From: Haematococcus lacustris
Lineage: Eukaryota > Chlorophyta > Chlorophyceae > Chlamydomonadales > Haematococcaceae
Length of the DNA stretch: 64,000 nt
Assembly (NCBI GenBank): GCA_030144725.1
Contig: JASKMD010000026.1
Coordinates: 8,708,100-8,772,099 of the forward strand
Direction: 5' to 3'
Shown here: one piece after another, positions 32,301 through 44,700 of the stretch
How the letters are laid out: the number at the start of each line of letters is the position of its first letter
Numbering within the stretch: the first letter of the stretch is position 1
Program-made: the position numbers and the translations under genes
Notes under the pieces: generated by a model
Databases searched by the model: none
Seen by the model: only the letters and a program-made list of their open reading frames with translations
What the model was told of the DNA's origin: nothing

Positions 32301-33592
32301 CTTCTGCTCTGCACAGCGATGATAGGAGTGCAGCATCAGCAGGCATGGCTGGCCGGTGCGAAGCACCAATGAGTACGGCCATCAACTTGAGCATACTAGC
32401 ACACTGTGTGCAGGCTTACTCACCTCAGCGACGCTTCTGGCAGGCTGGTCACTCCTCTGTTGTGCGTCACACTTAGGTGTTCAAGGTGGGCCAGGCGGCC
32501 CAGGGTGGGTGGCAGGCTGCGGAGGTTGGTGTTGGTGATGCTCAGCACCTGCAGCTGGCTGAGTGACAGCAGCACAGCAGCAGGAAGGTGCTGAATGCCT
32601 GGGCCGTGCAAGCTGAGTCGCTGCAGCCCCGGCAGCACGTGTAGGCCGCGCAGCAGAGTGGCGGTGAACCCCCGGTGGGCCGCATCACGTCGACCACCTG
32701 TCCGCACCGACGCTTCCTGCCGGTGCAGCTGCACCTGAAGGTCGCGCAATGCTGGCAGGCGTGCCAAGGCACACAACAATGCCGCGCTGCTGCTGCCGCC
32801 AGCGAGTGCAGCTGGGGCGCTGGCGTCGGGGCAGTCCCGGCACTCTGCCGGAGCTGCTCGCAAAAACACTGACTCCGCGCTGGTGCCTCCCTGTGCGAGG
32901 TGGGAGGGGAGACACCGAGTGCCACATGTGCTGTGGGTACTGCATGTCGCGTCTGCCGGCCCAGCCTCCATGCCCGGCACTGCCGGTTGCGCCCCGTCCA
33001 CCATGCAGCTGCTAGCATTGGGCGGCTGGGTTCTGGTGCTGCGTTGGAAACAGATGCGCACAGTGCGAAGACGGGGGAAGATTGTAGGCAGGCACAGCGC
33101 TGCAGGTGGGGGCCAAGACCGCAGAAGTAGGTGCTGCAACTCCTTGTCCAGTGTGAGGCGCCAGGCGCGGCACACACTGCGCAAGGCGGCCAGGGTGGGC
33201 ATGCTGACGCCTGCGAGGCTTTGCTCCATGTCTGTCTTGTCCCGAGCTGTACCCGCTCCCAAAGAGCTGCTGCCACGTGGCTGCTTGCAGGCAGGGCTTG
33301 TATGGGGTTGTCCTCGTTGAGGCTGTGCTTGCGCATCATGGCTGGAGGGGGCCCACTGAGCCAAAGCCTCTGCCCGGCCCAGACCTCTGTCAACACAGCT
33401 GCTGTGCCAGGCCAGGCTGTCGTTGCTATCACCCTTACAGCTGTCATCCTCAGCAGCCCTCATTAGGATGGAACCCAGCAGCTCCTGGGGGAGGACGGTC
33501 ATGCAAGCACCATGGGACCGAGCAGAGGGCACGCTGGGGTGCAGGGCGCGAGCTGCAGCCAGGCGTGCTGTTAACATGCACTGGTCCGTCAT
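29307..33592 (-). CDS. F-box/leucine-rich-repeat protein
   Basis: Four exons join in phase on the minus strand: 33592-32424, 32190-32084, 31067-30556 and 30353-29307. Exon 1 has an F-box-like start (TVLPQELLGSILMRAAED ... LAALRSVCRAWRLTLDKEL) split by a Ser/Gln-rich insert, then LRRs (LQVLSITNTNLRSLPPTLG). Splicing joins LTALDVSG to NRLAALPSSF, recreating an LRR across the 1,016-bp intron 2. More LRRs follow: LRALDLSHNQLATLPASA, LSTLGLDYNNLTALPDWL, LTDLDLSDNSLGAAPP, LKWLDLCDNRLHSLPLAA. The tail is Gly/Cys/Gln-rich. F-box proteins recruit substrates to SCF ubiquitin ligases, with LRRs binding the substrate; that role is inferred from family. Intron 2 carries Fanzor-derived insertions. Confidence 0.8.
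31251..31468 (+). mobile_element. Internally deleted Fanzor element (copy H)
   Basis: Element strand is plus. 31251-31405 is the reverse complement of the segment at 40890-41060 that forms the 5' end of copy D; 31406-31468 is the right arm and terminus of the common 3' tail (GGCTCAAATGG, GCCCTAGTGAGGGACAAGG). The Fanzor ORF is missing. A perfect 12-bp direct repeat, CTGCAGGTACCA, flanks it (31239-31250 and 31469-31480). It lies in intron 2 of the F-box/LRR gene. Confidence 0.85.
31481..31800 (+). repeat. Relic shared with Fanzor F1
   Basis: Shares AGGTACAAGCTGGTCAAGG, TGCACCGGGCTGCAGAGTAC and CGAGGACGCTACA blocks with 26110-26480, in the same order. VRYKLVKDRLPK is the end of a Fanzor-like reading. 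It predates copy H, which inserted at its left edge. Confidence 0.65.
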
Positions 33593-34460
33593 GAGGTCAG
33601 GAAGAACGCCGTAGACCAGGAAGCGAGGGCTGCAGGGTAGGCAACAGAAGCAGTGGTGGCAGGAGTTAAAGGGAAGTCAAGCTAAGCTGAAAATTGTGGA
33701 AACTGTTTCCAAGCCAAGCCACCGGTCTGCAGGTGCCATAGCCTCCCCAAGCACGGCGTGCAAGCATGCAGTTTACAGCAAACACAAAAAGCACGTTCAC
33801 ATTACAGGCAAACGCTCATTGACTGGGCAAAGAACAAGAGGATTGGCAGCAAGCACAAGCAAGCAAGGTTGTGCTTGCATGGCAATGACCTCTCTCTAAT
33901 CGCAGGGAAAGGCAACTAGACTGGTTGTAAAGAGAAGGGAAGGCATAGTCTAGCTCAAGGGAGTGTTAGCAAGGACAGCAGCTCCAACTGGCAGCTTGAT
34001 CTTCACACATGATGCTACCACCCAAAACTAACAGATCAACTGAACCCTGGACAGCCTAGCTTCCAGGCAATGCTGGCAATTCAGCTCAAATGAATACAGC
34101 AGCCTCCAATGACGAGTCTTCTACCCAAGAACCTGTTTCCATCCTGATGTTGATGACTATATATCATACTTTCACTGGTTCTAGGCGACCCAGGGTGTGT
34201 GTCCAGGGTTGGGGGGCAACTGATGGCTCCCCGACCTCCAAAGGAGCGCACCGTTAAGTCGCCGGCGTGAATGTAGGTGAGCTGCGACGGTACTTCCAGC
34301 GCACTAGGAGCGAGCCACAAGAAGAATGTTGGAGGAAGCAGGTAGTGGAGGGTTGTAGCGCCTATACGCAAAGCCCGCGCTCGCACTCGCAGTGCCAAAT
34401 TTCAGTAGCCGGCAGGATTAGTGGAGCCTCGCCCCGGTCCTTTTGACTCAAAATACGACG
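33593..34460. other. Intergenic, nothing firmly recognised
   Basis: Contains an AAGCCAAGCCACCGGTCTGC block near 33711 that recurs, slightly changed, at 31223. A minus ORF at 34081-34398 has no recognisable motif. Confidence 0.5.
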
Positions 34461-34478
34461 CTCCACAAGGCTACACAC

Positions 34479-35601
34479 TCAGGAAAGGAGCCTCTCTAAT
34501 GGGCCAACAAATGTTTGGAATGTTACACTGTTCGTGAATTCAGGGCCAAGCATTTGTATCGAAGCCGGCGTGAAACACAGTGCTTTGTGCTTATGCCTTA
34601 CATTGCTGGACTCATACTCATCATGATTATCATACAAATGACATCGCATGCAGTATTGGACACCGCCTCCTCTATCACTACCGCCGGTTCCCCGATGACA
34701 CTGACAGTTGTCTTGGCGAGTAATGATGGGGCGCCTGTCTAGGCTCACTAAACCTTGGGGTGGAGGGGAGGGCAGGGGGCCCACAGTGTGGGCCACACAG
34801 GTTGCATGTCAACCACCTGGTTTGCTTGCCACCCACCATTAGGGAAAGGAATGAAGGACTGCCATCGCCTTCCTCCACTCCATCATTCTGCTGCTCTGGG
34901 CCCGAGCCCGCACTCCTTGACCCACCACCAGCACCTGGCATACTGTCTTTGCTGTGCAAACCCATTTTCACGTCCCTCTCAAGCAAAACACCTTTCAACC
35001 CAAGACGTGCTCTGTGGTGGTTCTCATCATTGCTGCTTAGACTTCCGGCGCTACAGGTCTCTCGCATGAGTTCCCGTCACCAGGGGCGGTTTTGGCCTCT
35101 GTAGTGAGTGGGCAGGCCTTCTGTGGCATGGCAACTGCATGGCATGGCCTAGCAGTGGTGGTGGGAGCCAGTCAGCGCGCAGCGGCATCAGAGGCGGCAG
35201 GTTGCTGGATGAGCATGATGAGGCGGCAGGCGGTAGGTTGAGCTTGAACAACAGCTGGTCCCTTGGCAGATCCATGTTTCTCCATTGCGCGTTGAGCCAT
35301 CTTGTTCTGATGTTTACCAGCACCTTGTGGTTGCCTGCTGTGGATACATCGACGCGTTCTGGCAAAACAGGCTTGGCTTGAGATAGCTTTGCAAAGGCAT
35401 GGAGGCAAATTGCAGATGCATGTTTCGGTGTCCAATTTGCAGTGTCACACAAAAGTTGGTCCATACGGTGGCCTTGGTTCTGCCTGTTAGCTGCAAAAGG
35501 GCTGGCAGTGTTGATGGCTGACTCAACCAACTGCACAACTCACATTGTGCCACAACGCACTGGCACCTGGCAATCCATGAGATCATGCAGCCATGCTCCA
35601 A
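34479..35601 (-). other. Possible hypothetical gene or transposon ORF
   Basis: Overlapping minus-strand readings look partly coding: 35536-35051 (MDQLLCDTANWTPKHASAIC, RVDVSTAGNHKVLVNIRTRW) and 35067-34678 (ENHHRARLGLKGVLLERDVK, SFLSLMVGGKQTRWLTCNLC). No family recognised and no splice model proposed. 35602-36400 holds nothing I can support. Confidence 0.25.
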
Positions 35602-36408
35602 TGCATGAGCAGCTGCTGTCAGCTGACTGTCGTATCTGCATGCAGCACGTGCCTGTCCACACTCGTCCTACTCGTCATCACCGTCATACCTATGGCAGAT
35701 GTGGTGCACCACACATGTGCGGGGAGTGGGAGGTCTTTTGTAATTTGCAGCCCCCATTGTCATGGTCCATGTCACTCTAGTTGCACTATGTCAAAGCCAA
35801 TGCGCATGCAAGGAGAGCATGTCAGGTACCAGCATTGCTAGGCCTTGGCAGCACAACGCCATGACCAGTGGAGGTGCTGCATGTCATGGTGAGCAAGTGA
35901 AGACCATACCGCGTCTAAACACACCCCAGGCCACCATGTTTGGCCGCATGGGCGACAAAAGAAACCCCAATGGCATGCGCAAAGGAGCACAAGGCAGGTC
36001 AGAACATCATGTAGCCTATGCAAGCATGCTTGAGCCAACTTAAGCTACAGCTACAACAGGGGCACCAGCAGAAGACCCACAAGCGGTATGCACCGGTGTG
36101 CATGAGCAGAGGCACCAATACGGACCCACAGCTCGCCCTGCCTGGGGGCCTGGCACCCCAATGTCAGGCAGCCCCCCCACACACTGCACGCGATATGAGA
36201 CATTTGCTGACATGCACACGCTGCGGGAGGTCCACCCTCCCTCCTCCCACAACCTCACGACCTGCAGTCGTAGGCCTCACTGCCCGCCCGCCCAGTACCT
36301 TTCTCATCAGCCATACATATCAAAGCGCTGGAAACAAGAAGCACACAGCAAGGAAGCGTGAGCAGTGAGGGTTGAGGGGATGTGATGTCACACATCCTGG
36401 AGAAACTT

Positions 36409-36616
36409 TCAGTCCTGAGAATGAGCATCAGAGACCTCTGACTGGCTAGGGTATCGCATGCGCTTCTGCTGCCGCTGATCAGCCAGGGAGGGGCTGAGGT
36501 CCCTCTCAGCCTTCATGGGTGTGGTGTGGCTGGCATTACCCATGGCCTGGTGCTGCAAGGCCAAGGTCTGGTGGTGCTGCTGGTGAGGGAAGGTCTGGTG
36601 TGGCTGGTACATGTGC

Positions 36617-36651
<35 letters not shown>

Positions 36652-39560
36652 GGCGCCGTTGGGCTGCTTGCGGCCCCGGTTCTTGTACCAGACAGTGAAG
36701 CTGTCCTTGTCCACGTTGAACACGTCAGCCATCACAGCGCGCACCTCCTTGCGCACGTTGCTGATCAGAAAGTTGACGTCGTGGCAGCTGGCCAGCGCGT
36801 ACATGGCGTCGTGCTGACGCTGGTCCAGCTGCAGAACATGAGGCAGCCACATGGAAATAGGCTGCTGCACAGTCAGGAGCCCTGAGAAGGAGGTAAGGCA
36901 GGCCAGGCCAGGAGCAGGTCCTGGCAGGTGGCGGCAGGGCGAGCTGTGTTAGTGCAAGTGACAGTGATGTGCAGTGGTGTGAGGCCACCAGGGTTGGCAG
37001 GGGTGAGCCAAGCAAGATCAGGCCAGGTCAGGCCAAATCAGGCCAGGCCAGGCCAAGTCAGATGAGGTACAGACAGACGAGTAGTTGTGGCGCAGCTCCC
37101 AGGAGCCAGGCTGCTCACATGTCGTCATGAGGGAGGTGCGGGTGGCCACCTAGCACGACATGAAAGCATGTGCCCTGGCAGCCCCACAGCCTCTCACAAC
37201 TCCCCACTCATCAGCACTGGAGGTGCAGGGCATGCTAGCAGCAGGCTGCCAGAGGGAAAGGGATGGCAGTGCACAAATGTGGCAGGCCCAGCTTCCGCCG
37301 CCGCAGCATGCCTCAGCCAACTGCCAACAGCCAACTGCCCAGCCAGGTGTGTGCAAGCCTAGCCAGTCAGCTGCCAGATTGAAGGGAGAGAAGGGAAGCA
37401 GCAGAGAACATGCGACATGCTCACCACCTTGGCAGGCTGAGCAGAGCCCTGAGAGTGAAGCTGGTCACAGCCACAGCTAGACAGTGGCACTCACCGCTGC
37501 TGCCAAGGGTGCAGCACCCCTGGCGGCTGTTAGCCAGTGCAGTACCCCACCCCAATCCACCCCACCCCACCCGAGCTGGCCCGAGCTGACGCCGGCCAGG
37601 TATAGGCTCTTTGGCCTGGCCTGCCACCCCGCCCCCCTTCTGCCCCGCAGCACTGCTCCCTGCCTGCCTGGGTCTGACCTGCAGGATGGCGCTCTTGCGG
37701 GTGTTGGTGCCCATGCGTGCGGGGCGCTTGAAGTCAAACAGGTCCGTGACCTCCATGTTGGCCACCGCTGGGTCCAGCACGGTATCACAGAACAAAGTCT
37801 GCAGAGCAGCAGGCGTTCAGGGCCAGGGCAAGGCGGGCAGCGGCATGTGGTGAGGGAGGGGACAAAGGCGTGTGTAGAGCCAACGGCCCGGCAGGTGTGA
37901 GCGGAGCAGGGGGCGGGGGGTAAGTTGCTCCGCACGGGACTGCGGCGTGGTTACGCCCAGCCCAGGGAGGAGGCAAGCAAGCTCGTCCAGGCCTCAGGGC
38001 TAAACCCAGGCTTGTGTGTGAGTGAGGGGCTGGCCAGCAAGCTGTGGGCAGGGACCTGGGTGCCGGGTGGCGCCTGATTGGCAGCAGAGCTGCAGGGAGC
38101 CATCAGGCTATGACCAGGGCAGGGCAGGGGCAGGGGAGGGGCGAGGAACATTGTTAGTGCAGTGGACGGGGTGAGATATACCAGGGACGTAGGACAGTCT
38201 ATAGGAGTTTGGCAGTCCTCAGGATGCGTGACAGGCCAGGGATGCCAGTAAAGGGGCCAACTAATGGAATGGCGCTGGTCAGCAGGACATGAGGCGGCTG
38301 CGTGCTAGGCCCCGCGGCCAGCCACCTCTCACCTGGTCCACCAGCTCGTCTGTCCCCCGCAGCTTCGTGTGGGCTGGGTCCGTGCCCACCCTGCCCCCAC
38401 TCATTTGTTGCATGCTGTGCATGGCGTGGTTCCCATTTCGCTGTGCTGCATGGAGCGCATGGTGCGCCGGGCCGTCTGAGTCAAAGTCGGGGGAGTAGGG
38501 GTGGTGTGGGCCGCCTGAGTAGGGGTACCCGGAGCCTGGTCCCGCCGCGCTGCCCGGGTGGCCCAGGGCTGCACTGGGGCAGCTGGGGGTGGTGGCGCCC
38601 TGCTGCAGCGCGTGTGCAGGGTGAGTCTTGGCGGTGCTCAGGCCGGCTTGAATTGGGTGAGGGAAGGTGGTGATGCTGGATTGGGCTGGCCCTGCGGCCT
38701 GTGGTGCAGTGGCAGCAGCAGACCTGGGGCTGCAACCCTGAATACGCTGCCCAGCAGCCTGCAATGAGTGAATTCCACCCAATGTGATGGGCATCGCGTG
38801 CGAGGAGGTCAGGTAACGAGGAGGCCTCCTGCAAACTCTCGTCGGAGCACGCTGCTGCGCGCTTTGCTGCTTGGCTATCGCGCACCTGTGTTTGCGAGGC
38901 TGCGTGCCCCGCATGGGTGGAAGTGCCAGTCATCGCCAATGACTGTGCTGCTGGGAGGAACTGCTGGTGTGTTGCAAGCTGCTCCGGCTGTGCCTGGACC
39001 CGGCTCCTTGCCGGCTGGGAGCCCCCTAGCTCACCCGAGCCCTGCGTGAGCGTGGGCAAGCAAAGCTCAATGCGACTGACTGTGAGCAGGGGCTGTTCCT
39101 GCAACAGCTCGTGCTGTCGCTCCCAATTCGCCCGCTGCGAAAATGGCAGCGCCAGCACTGCAGCACCGGCCGCATTCCCCCACCTGCTGCTGCTGCTGCA
39201 GCTGCTGGCTGGCCTGGGGCTGAATCATGATACGGGGAGTGCCATGGTAACGGGCTTGGAAGGCCGCTCGCCAATCGTTCAAGACTCGCAGCAGGGAGAC
39301 ATGCTCCGCCAACACAGCCTGCAGGACGTCCGGGACGGAAGACCCCGGCGGACAGACCGGGGGTTTGGCCGGGCACAGTCCTGTCTGGATCTGTCTCTGG
39401 GCCAGGTGGTGCGCGTTAGGGTTGGGGGCTCAGCGTGGCTTACCACGCTGTCATTGATGCCTGTTTCCTTCATCAGCGCCAGCTTAGTATTCTCCAGCCC
39501 GAAGTCCGTGCAAAATCCCAGCATTAAGCACACCGCTTCCGTCGTCTCCATAGATGTCAT
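36409..39560 (-). CDS. Divergent homeodomain-like protein, polyGln-rich
   Basis: Minus-strand exons: 39560-39444 (METTEAVCLMLGFCTDFG, LALMKETGINDSV, GTAAGC donor); about 39319-39186 (AVLAEHVSLLRVLNDWRAAF, ending in polyGln); one or two Gln/Ser/Pro-rich exons down to about 38339 (TKLRGTDELVDQ, GTGAGA donor); about 37800-37682 (FCDTVLDPAVANMEVTDLFD, FKRPARMGTNTRKSAILQ); and about 36829-36409. The last exon reads DAMYALASCHDVNFLISNV, then RKEVRAVMADVFNVDKDSF and TVWYKNRGRKQPNG; V-W-Y-K-N-R matches homeodomain recognition helix 3 (V-W-F-x-N-R). PolyGln and a basic tail follow. A DNA-binding regulator is the likely role, but helices 1-2 are weak, so the family call is tentative. Confidence 0.5.
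36617..36655. repeat. CAG/CTG run coding polyGln
   Basis: Thirteen consecutive Gln codons on the minus strand, directly after the homeodomain-like helix. Likely length-variable. Confidence 0.9.
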
Positions 39561-39877
39561 GCCAGACTACAGATAAGTGCGCTGCGTTGGTGCGAGAAGC
39601 GGGCCGGATAGTGCGAACCTTTTGCTCTTGCTAACTGAACGTACAAAATAAGTCCAGCTCAGAAGCTTAGCTGTGGTCGCTCCGAAGCGATTGCCTGCGT
39701 CTTGCCGCATGCCGCAAGCCATGATTCTTAGCTTTTCTTTTTTCTTGCATGCCTTCAACTGTCTACCTTCAACCTTCAACTGCCTGTTTCAACCGCGTTC
39801 TTGCTTTACCAGCAATCTATGCCACACAGTGCAGTATCCAGCGCACATGACAGACTATGTAACGCCACTGTCAGCCC

Positions 39878-40133
39878 CCTTGTCCCTCACTAGGGCCTCC
39901 ATTTGAGCCGGACCATTAGTGCCACTAGCAGCCACTAGCGGGAATACTAGTGGGCAATAGTAGCCCGACTCAAATGGTGTTATCGGGCTGTGTGAAGTAA
40001 ACCCAGTGCACATGGCACATGAGCGCCTACCACCTACATTAGTGCCTGACCCATTAGGGCTATTGTGTAGAGTTGGCATGACAAAACATGCACTGATTGT
40101 GAGCTGATGACAGCTCAGATGTGGGCCAACACA
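39878..40133 (-). ncRNA. Candidate OMEGA-RNA region in copy D tail
   Basis: 256 bp between the Fanzor stop and the element end, conserved in copies C, D and E. It includes a strong hairpin: arms CCATTTGAGCCGGAC (near 39899) and CCCGACTCAAATGG (near 39965) around a GCCACTAGCAGCCACTAGCG loop region. In known TnpB/Fanzor systems the guide RNA scaffold is encoded at this position. Transcription is not shown by the sequence; the call is positional inference. Confidence 0.4.
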
Positions 40134-41079
40134 CTACTGTGCCGCAGCAAGCTGCCGCTGCTGCTGGGCCTTTGGTGGCTTGTCTCGCAGCCGCTTGTAG
40201 CCCAGGCCAGGGTACTCCTTGCCCTTGGCTGGCAGAGCTCCCTGCTCTGGCCAGTAGCACAGCTCCAGCGGCCGCCACCTGCTCTCCCCAATGCGCTGCA
40301 TGTTCAGAGCTGCATTGCAGTCCCTGTCCAGCCACCTGCCTGGCTGTGGTGCTGGCTTTGCCTTGGCAGCCTTGCCTTTGGCCTTGCCTTTGCCCTGAGT
40401 GGGCTCAGCTGCAGGCTCAGCCTTGGTGCGCTTGCTGCGCTTGGCTGGCGGGGGAGTGCTGGGCCCTGGCTCTGAGGCTGCTGGCTGTGTGGCTGCCTGG
40501 CTGCTGCCTGGGGCCTGTGGGGGCTTGCGGGGGGCCACTACTGGGCACCACATCAGGCCCCGCACTGGCTGGTCATGCTGCTGGCTCCAGGCTGGGCGCA
40601 CCAGGCGCTGTTCCACCTGCCCTGCTTGGGGCTTCCAATCTGCAGGCACTGCTTGGGGCTTCCAGTGGCACTGAGTTTGTTCAGCTCCTCCTCACAGGGC
40701 TGCTTTCCATTCACTGCTGAGCTGACCCGGGTGGTGCGGTGCTCATCCACAAGCACCACCCTGCCCCGCCGCTGGCCTGCGCCCCTGGGCCTGCACACCA
40801 CCTTGCAGCAGGCCCGCAGCACCGCATCAGCACCCCACCCACCCCCAGTGCCAATGCCAGCTGCGCCAAAGAACACCACCAGCAACTTTGGTTTCCCGTG
40901 AGAATACACGGTTGTGTGACGCTACATTCCAGCTAGATTACAGTGCTGCCACCGCTATTGCCCCCGCTGCCGCTGCTGCTGCTACACCCACTACGTCAGC
41001 CAAGGCCATCAGCCATGACAATGCAGCAGCTACACACCGGGGAGGGGCGGGCCGGAATGGGCCAGCTACATCACCGCAG
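39878..41079 (-). mobile_element. Fanzor copy D with 5' segment and complete 3' tail
   Basis: Element strand is minus. 5' segment 41079-40885 (shared with copy H and with 59385-59475), then Fanzor sequence: FFGAAGIGTGG, VVLVDEHRTTRVSSAVNG (about 40775-40720), a frame break at an imperfect duplication of 27 bp (40624-40672), then RGLMWCPVVAPRKPP, a Lys-rich linker, RWLDRDCNAALNMQRIG, RWRPLELCYWPEQGALP, EYPGLGYKRLRDKP and a stop at about 40134. The tail runs to the terminus at 39878. A 15-bp direct repeat, CGCCACTGTCAGCCC, flanks it (39863-39877 and 41080-41094). The N-terminal half including RuvC-I is deleted, so it is non-functional. Confidence 0.9.
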
Positions 41080-41094
41080 CGCCACTGTCAGCCC

Positions 41095-41560
41095 GCCTCC
41101 CACCTTCTTGGTCTTGTGCTCCAAGCGGCCTTCGGGGCTTCAAACCTGGGAGTTTAGCCAGCCAACCTTGTTCAATGCTGTTATGTACACCTCATGACTG
41201 TCGGTCAAGCTCTTGCTCTTGCTCACACACAGTCAGTCTGTGAGAGTTTAAAAACGTGCTAACCCTAGTCATGTGAGAGACGTCTGTCCTGCCGCCGTCT
41301 GCTGGGTGTCGCAGGCCCTTTCAAGCACATACACCAACTCTTGGCCTCGCATGTTCGCCTGCCACCGGCCTTCGCACCGCCAGCTTTTACAGCTTCGCAC
41401 CGCCAACTTTTACAGCTTCGCACCGCCAACTTACTTGGGAACACCGTACATAGGCTGCAGGTCGATTGAAGTAGCCGAGGGTCCTGTTGAGCAACCAGCC
41501 CAAGGCACAGCCGGCATATCTCACCAGCCCGCCCTCCATGCGTTTGTGAGGTCAATGTAA
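41095..41560. repeat. Spacer with segment shared with copy E
   Basis: 41352-41475 contains GCCTGCCACCGGCCTTCGCA, a short unit (CTTCGCACCGCCAACTTTTA) repeated about three times, and CAGGTCGATTGAAGTAGCC. A shorter version forms the 5' end of Fanzor copy E at 46586-46678. No gene. Confidence 0.8.
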
Positions 41561-41723
41561 CATCGCTGTTGTTAGCCACCATTGCCAACCGCCATGCACG
41601 CAACACAGTAACTTTCAGGCTGCATGGCGCAGGTACGCCCCAAGTGGACATGCCACAATTTCGAGGTGCACCAGTGGAGGCTCTGGTGTTGTTTGAGGTC
41701 AGCGTCTGTGAGGCCCTGCCCAA

Positions 41724-44700
41724 TCAGGTCCAGAGCAGCAGGCAACCGCTGGTGTCGGCGCTGGCCAACCGGGACTCGTCAAAAGCCCAGGCCAGGCGGC
41801 TGACTGCTGCCCGGTGGCCCTGCAGCCCCGACACCTGGGCCGCTGCAGGCCCCACAAGCCCTGCTGAGCCGGGTCCTGGCTCAGCCCCCTTGCCCCGTCC
41901 AGCAGTAGTGATGTGCGTGTTGCTCAGCCGCTGAGGGCTGGCGGCGGTGGGAGTGTTGAGGGCATCCAGGCTGAACACGCCTACTTGGTGTTGAGCCAGG
42001 CAGCCGACAGCCAGGCGGGGCAGGCCGCTGAGGACTGACAAGGGGCTGGTCGCAACGGGGCAGAGCGGTCCAGAGCCAGGCAGGTGGACCCACAAGTGGA
42101 GCTCCAACCGGGAGTGCTGCAGGCGAGGGGAGGTGGGAGGTGAGGGTCTGGGTTTGAGGTTCTACAGAGCCACATGATGTCAGTGCAGGGCAACAGTGCT
42201 TGCATGCATCTCTTGGGCTGCTCTGGACCTGCAGGTGCCCCCCAATCCTTTGATTGTTCCTGACCCGTTGCATGGGTGCCTCACATGGCATGCCCCTTTT
42301 CCTCCCCTGCATGTAACCCCCTCCCCCTCCTCTCTCTAACAGCTGTCACCACCCAGTGCACCTGCCCCACGCACCGCAGTGATGCGCAGCACCGCCACTG
42401 TGCCTCCACTGGCACAGCCCAGCAGGATGGGGGTGCCGGAGGCTACGCAGTAGGCATGGTGCTGCAGGCCCCGCACTGCAGCGGGGGGCGCGGCGGGCGG
42501 CAGCATACGCAGCTTGGCCACGCTGGTGAGGCGCTGCAGGCTGCTGCCGCTGTGGCCACTGGACTCCACCCTCAGCAGGTGGACCCAGCCGCTGCTGTCA
42601 CCCGCAGCCACATGGTGCGGCCCACTGGCCACAGCTGCAGCAAGCGGAAGTGGCAAGGGGGTGGAGCAAGAGGGGGGAGTGTCAGCAGCAAGGGGCAGCG
42701 GGGGAGGGGGGGCTGGGGCTGCAGTGAGGGGGCGCTTAGTGTGTGGTCATGGTGGAGTTGGTGGATGTCCCGGTCACACCTCCCCTCACTCCGTCAGGCC
42801 ACCAACACCAGGGTGGGCTCAGGGCACATCAGGCGCTTCAGTCCCAGTGGCTAGCAGGCCAGCGGCAGGCTGTGAGCTGCCATGAGGCTTGTCCACGCAC
42901 TCTTCCACTGTGCCAGTCAGCCCTGGGAGGCTGTCAGGGGGTGCAGCCTGAGGGCGAAGTGCGCTGGGACATGCAGGGCAGCCCAGCTGTAGCAGGGAAG
43001 CTGAGCAGGGTCTGGGCGTTATGTGCGTACGTGCAGTCAACCCCACGCTCTCCAGACCAGCCAGCGACAGCAGGTTGATGAGCCGCACTACTGTGATATT
43101 GCAAAGGAATTGAAAACCCCTTGGCACACAGGTACCATTTGTTTCCTGACTTTGCTGATCACTGGCTGTAAGGCATGTGCTTGAGGCAGGGAGCAGGTGG
43201 TCAGGGTTGGGTTGGGTTATGCTTGGCCAGCAGCCCCACCTGTGACCCTGAGCCCCCTGACGCCGCCAAACATTGGCAGCAGGCTGACCTTCTGCTGGAC
43301 AGTGCCTGTGGCAGGCAAATGAGGACAGCAGGCGCAGGGCAAGCAGGCCACCCTCAGCAGCCAGCGGCACAAGCACACACTATGCATGTTCTCTATCATT
43401 GTGCTTGCTTAGGCTGACGACTGCTGGAAAGGGTTGTTTGTCTGAGCCTGCTCCTCCAGTGTGGTCTTCAGTGAGTTTTCAGTGAGTATGCTCTGGCTTC
43501 CCCTGCACCCCAACCCACAGCTGTGTCTGTGGGCAGAGCCAGGCAGGCATAAGCCGGCAGTGACATGAAGCACCCTGGAGGGGCTGGTGGCCCTGCTGCT
43601 GCCCCTGGGCGCACCTGTGCTGCAGTTGACCACCTCCAGGCAGCCCTGCCCAGTGCCCAGCAGAGCCAGGTTGGCATTGAGGCAGAACAGGGTGCTGCAG
43701 CACACGAGGCCGGCCTGCAGCCAGGTGGTGACGGCGCCGCAACCAGGGCAGGCTGTACAGACTGCCATGGCCTCAGCCCAGCCTCAGCCTCAGCAAGGCA
43801 GGCATACAGCAGGCTGCCGGCCTTGCACCCTGATGCCCTGTACGGCATGGCTGCACCGTGACATCGCCCCCCACAGCGGTGAACCAGGGCATACCTCACC
43901 TGACACATGGCTTGCACTACGCTACAGCCCATACATGCTTAACAGCACTGCCTGGAAGTGTGGGGTTTGATACTGTTATTTATGTCTGGCAGCACCTGCC
44001 TTTGCTGGAAGCAAAACACTGTTTGCTCTTAAGTAATGGGGAGGGTTAAGCATCGTAAGGGCGCCTGCCTGCCTGCCTCCAGAGAGCTGTGCTGCCCTCA
44101 CTGTCCTGCCAGCCCGGCATGCAGCCCCGCATGCAGCCCAGCTCCTCGTTGATGGCAGCCCTGGCCAGGCCAGCCCTAGCCAGGACCCTGAGGGTGGCAT
44201 CACCTGCCTGTATGGCTTGCATGCTAATGGTGCGAATGGCGGTGGGGCCCGTGGCGTCCCAGATGGCCACCCCCTCCTCACTGCTGCTCAGCAGCCTGGA
44301 GTTGTCAGCTGACCAAGTGAGGTCTGTGACAGCGCCTTGGTGGACACGTTGCGCCTAGCGCATGGGGAGTGGGGTGGAGCAGCGGCAGCAGCAGGAGTGC
44401 AACAGCAGCAGCAGCGGTGGCGGCAGCAGCAGCAGCAGCAGCAGCCACACATGCAGTGGCTATGGCGCAGCGATGTGGGCAGCAGCAGCAAGGCTGCCTG
44501 CCACCAATCCATCAAAGTGCTGCAGGCAGACCTGGAGGCCAGCAATGGCTAAGGTGTGCTAGGCAGTCGCACAGGCAGTGGATGGCAGCACGAGCTGAGC
44601 CTGGCCTGGGCTTGCTGGGGGCTAGCTGCCCGCACCTTGATGACATCCGGCATGCCAGCAGGCTGCAGCTGCACCTTCCACACGCCCCCCTGGCTGTCAG

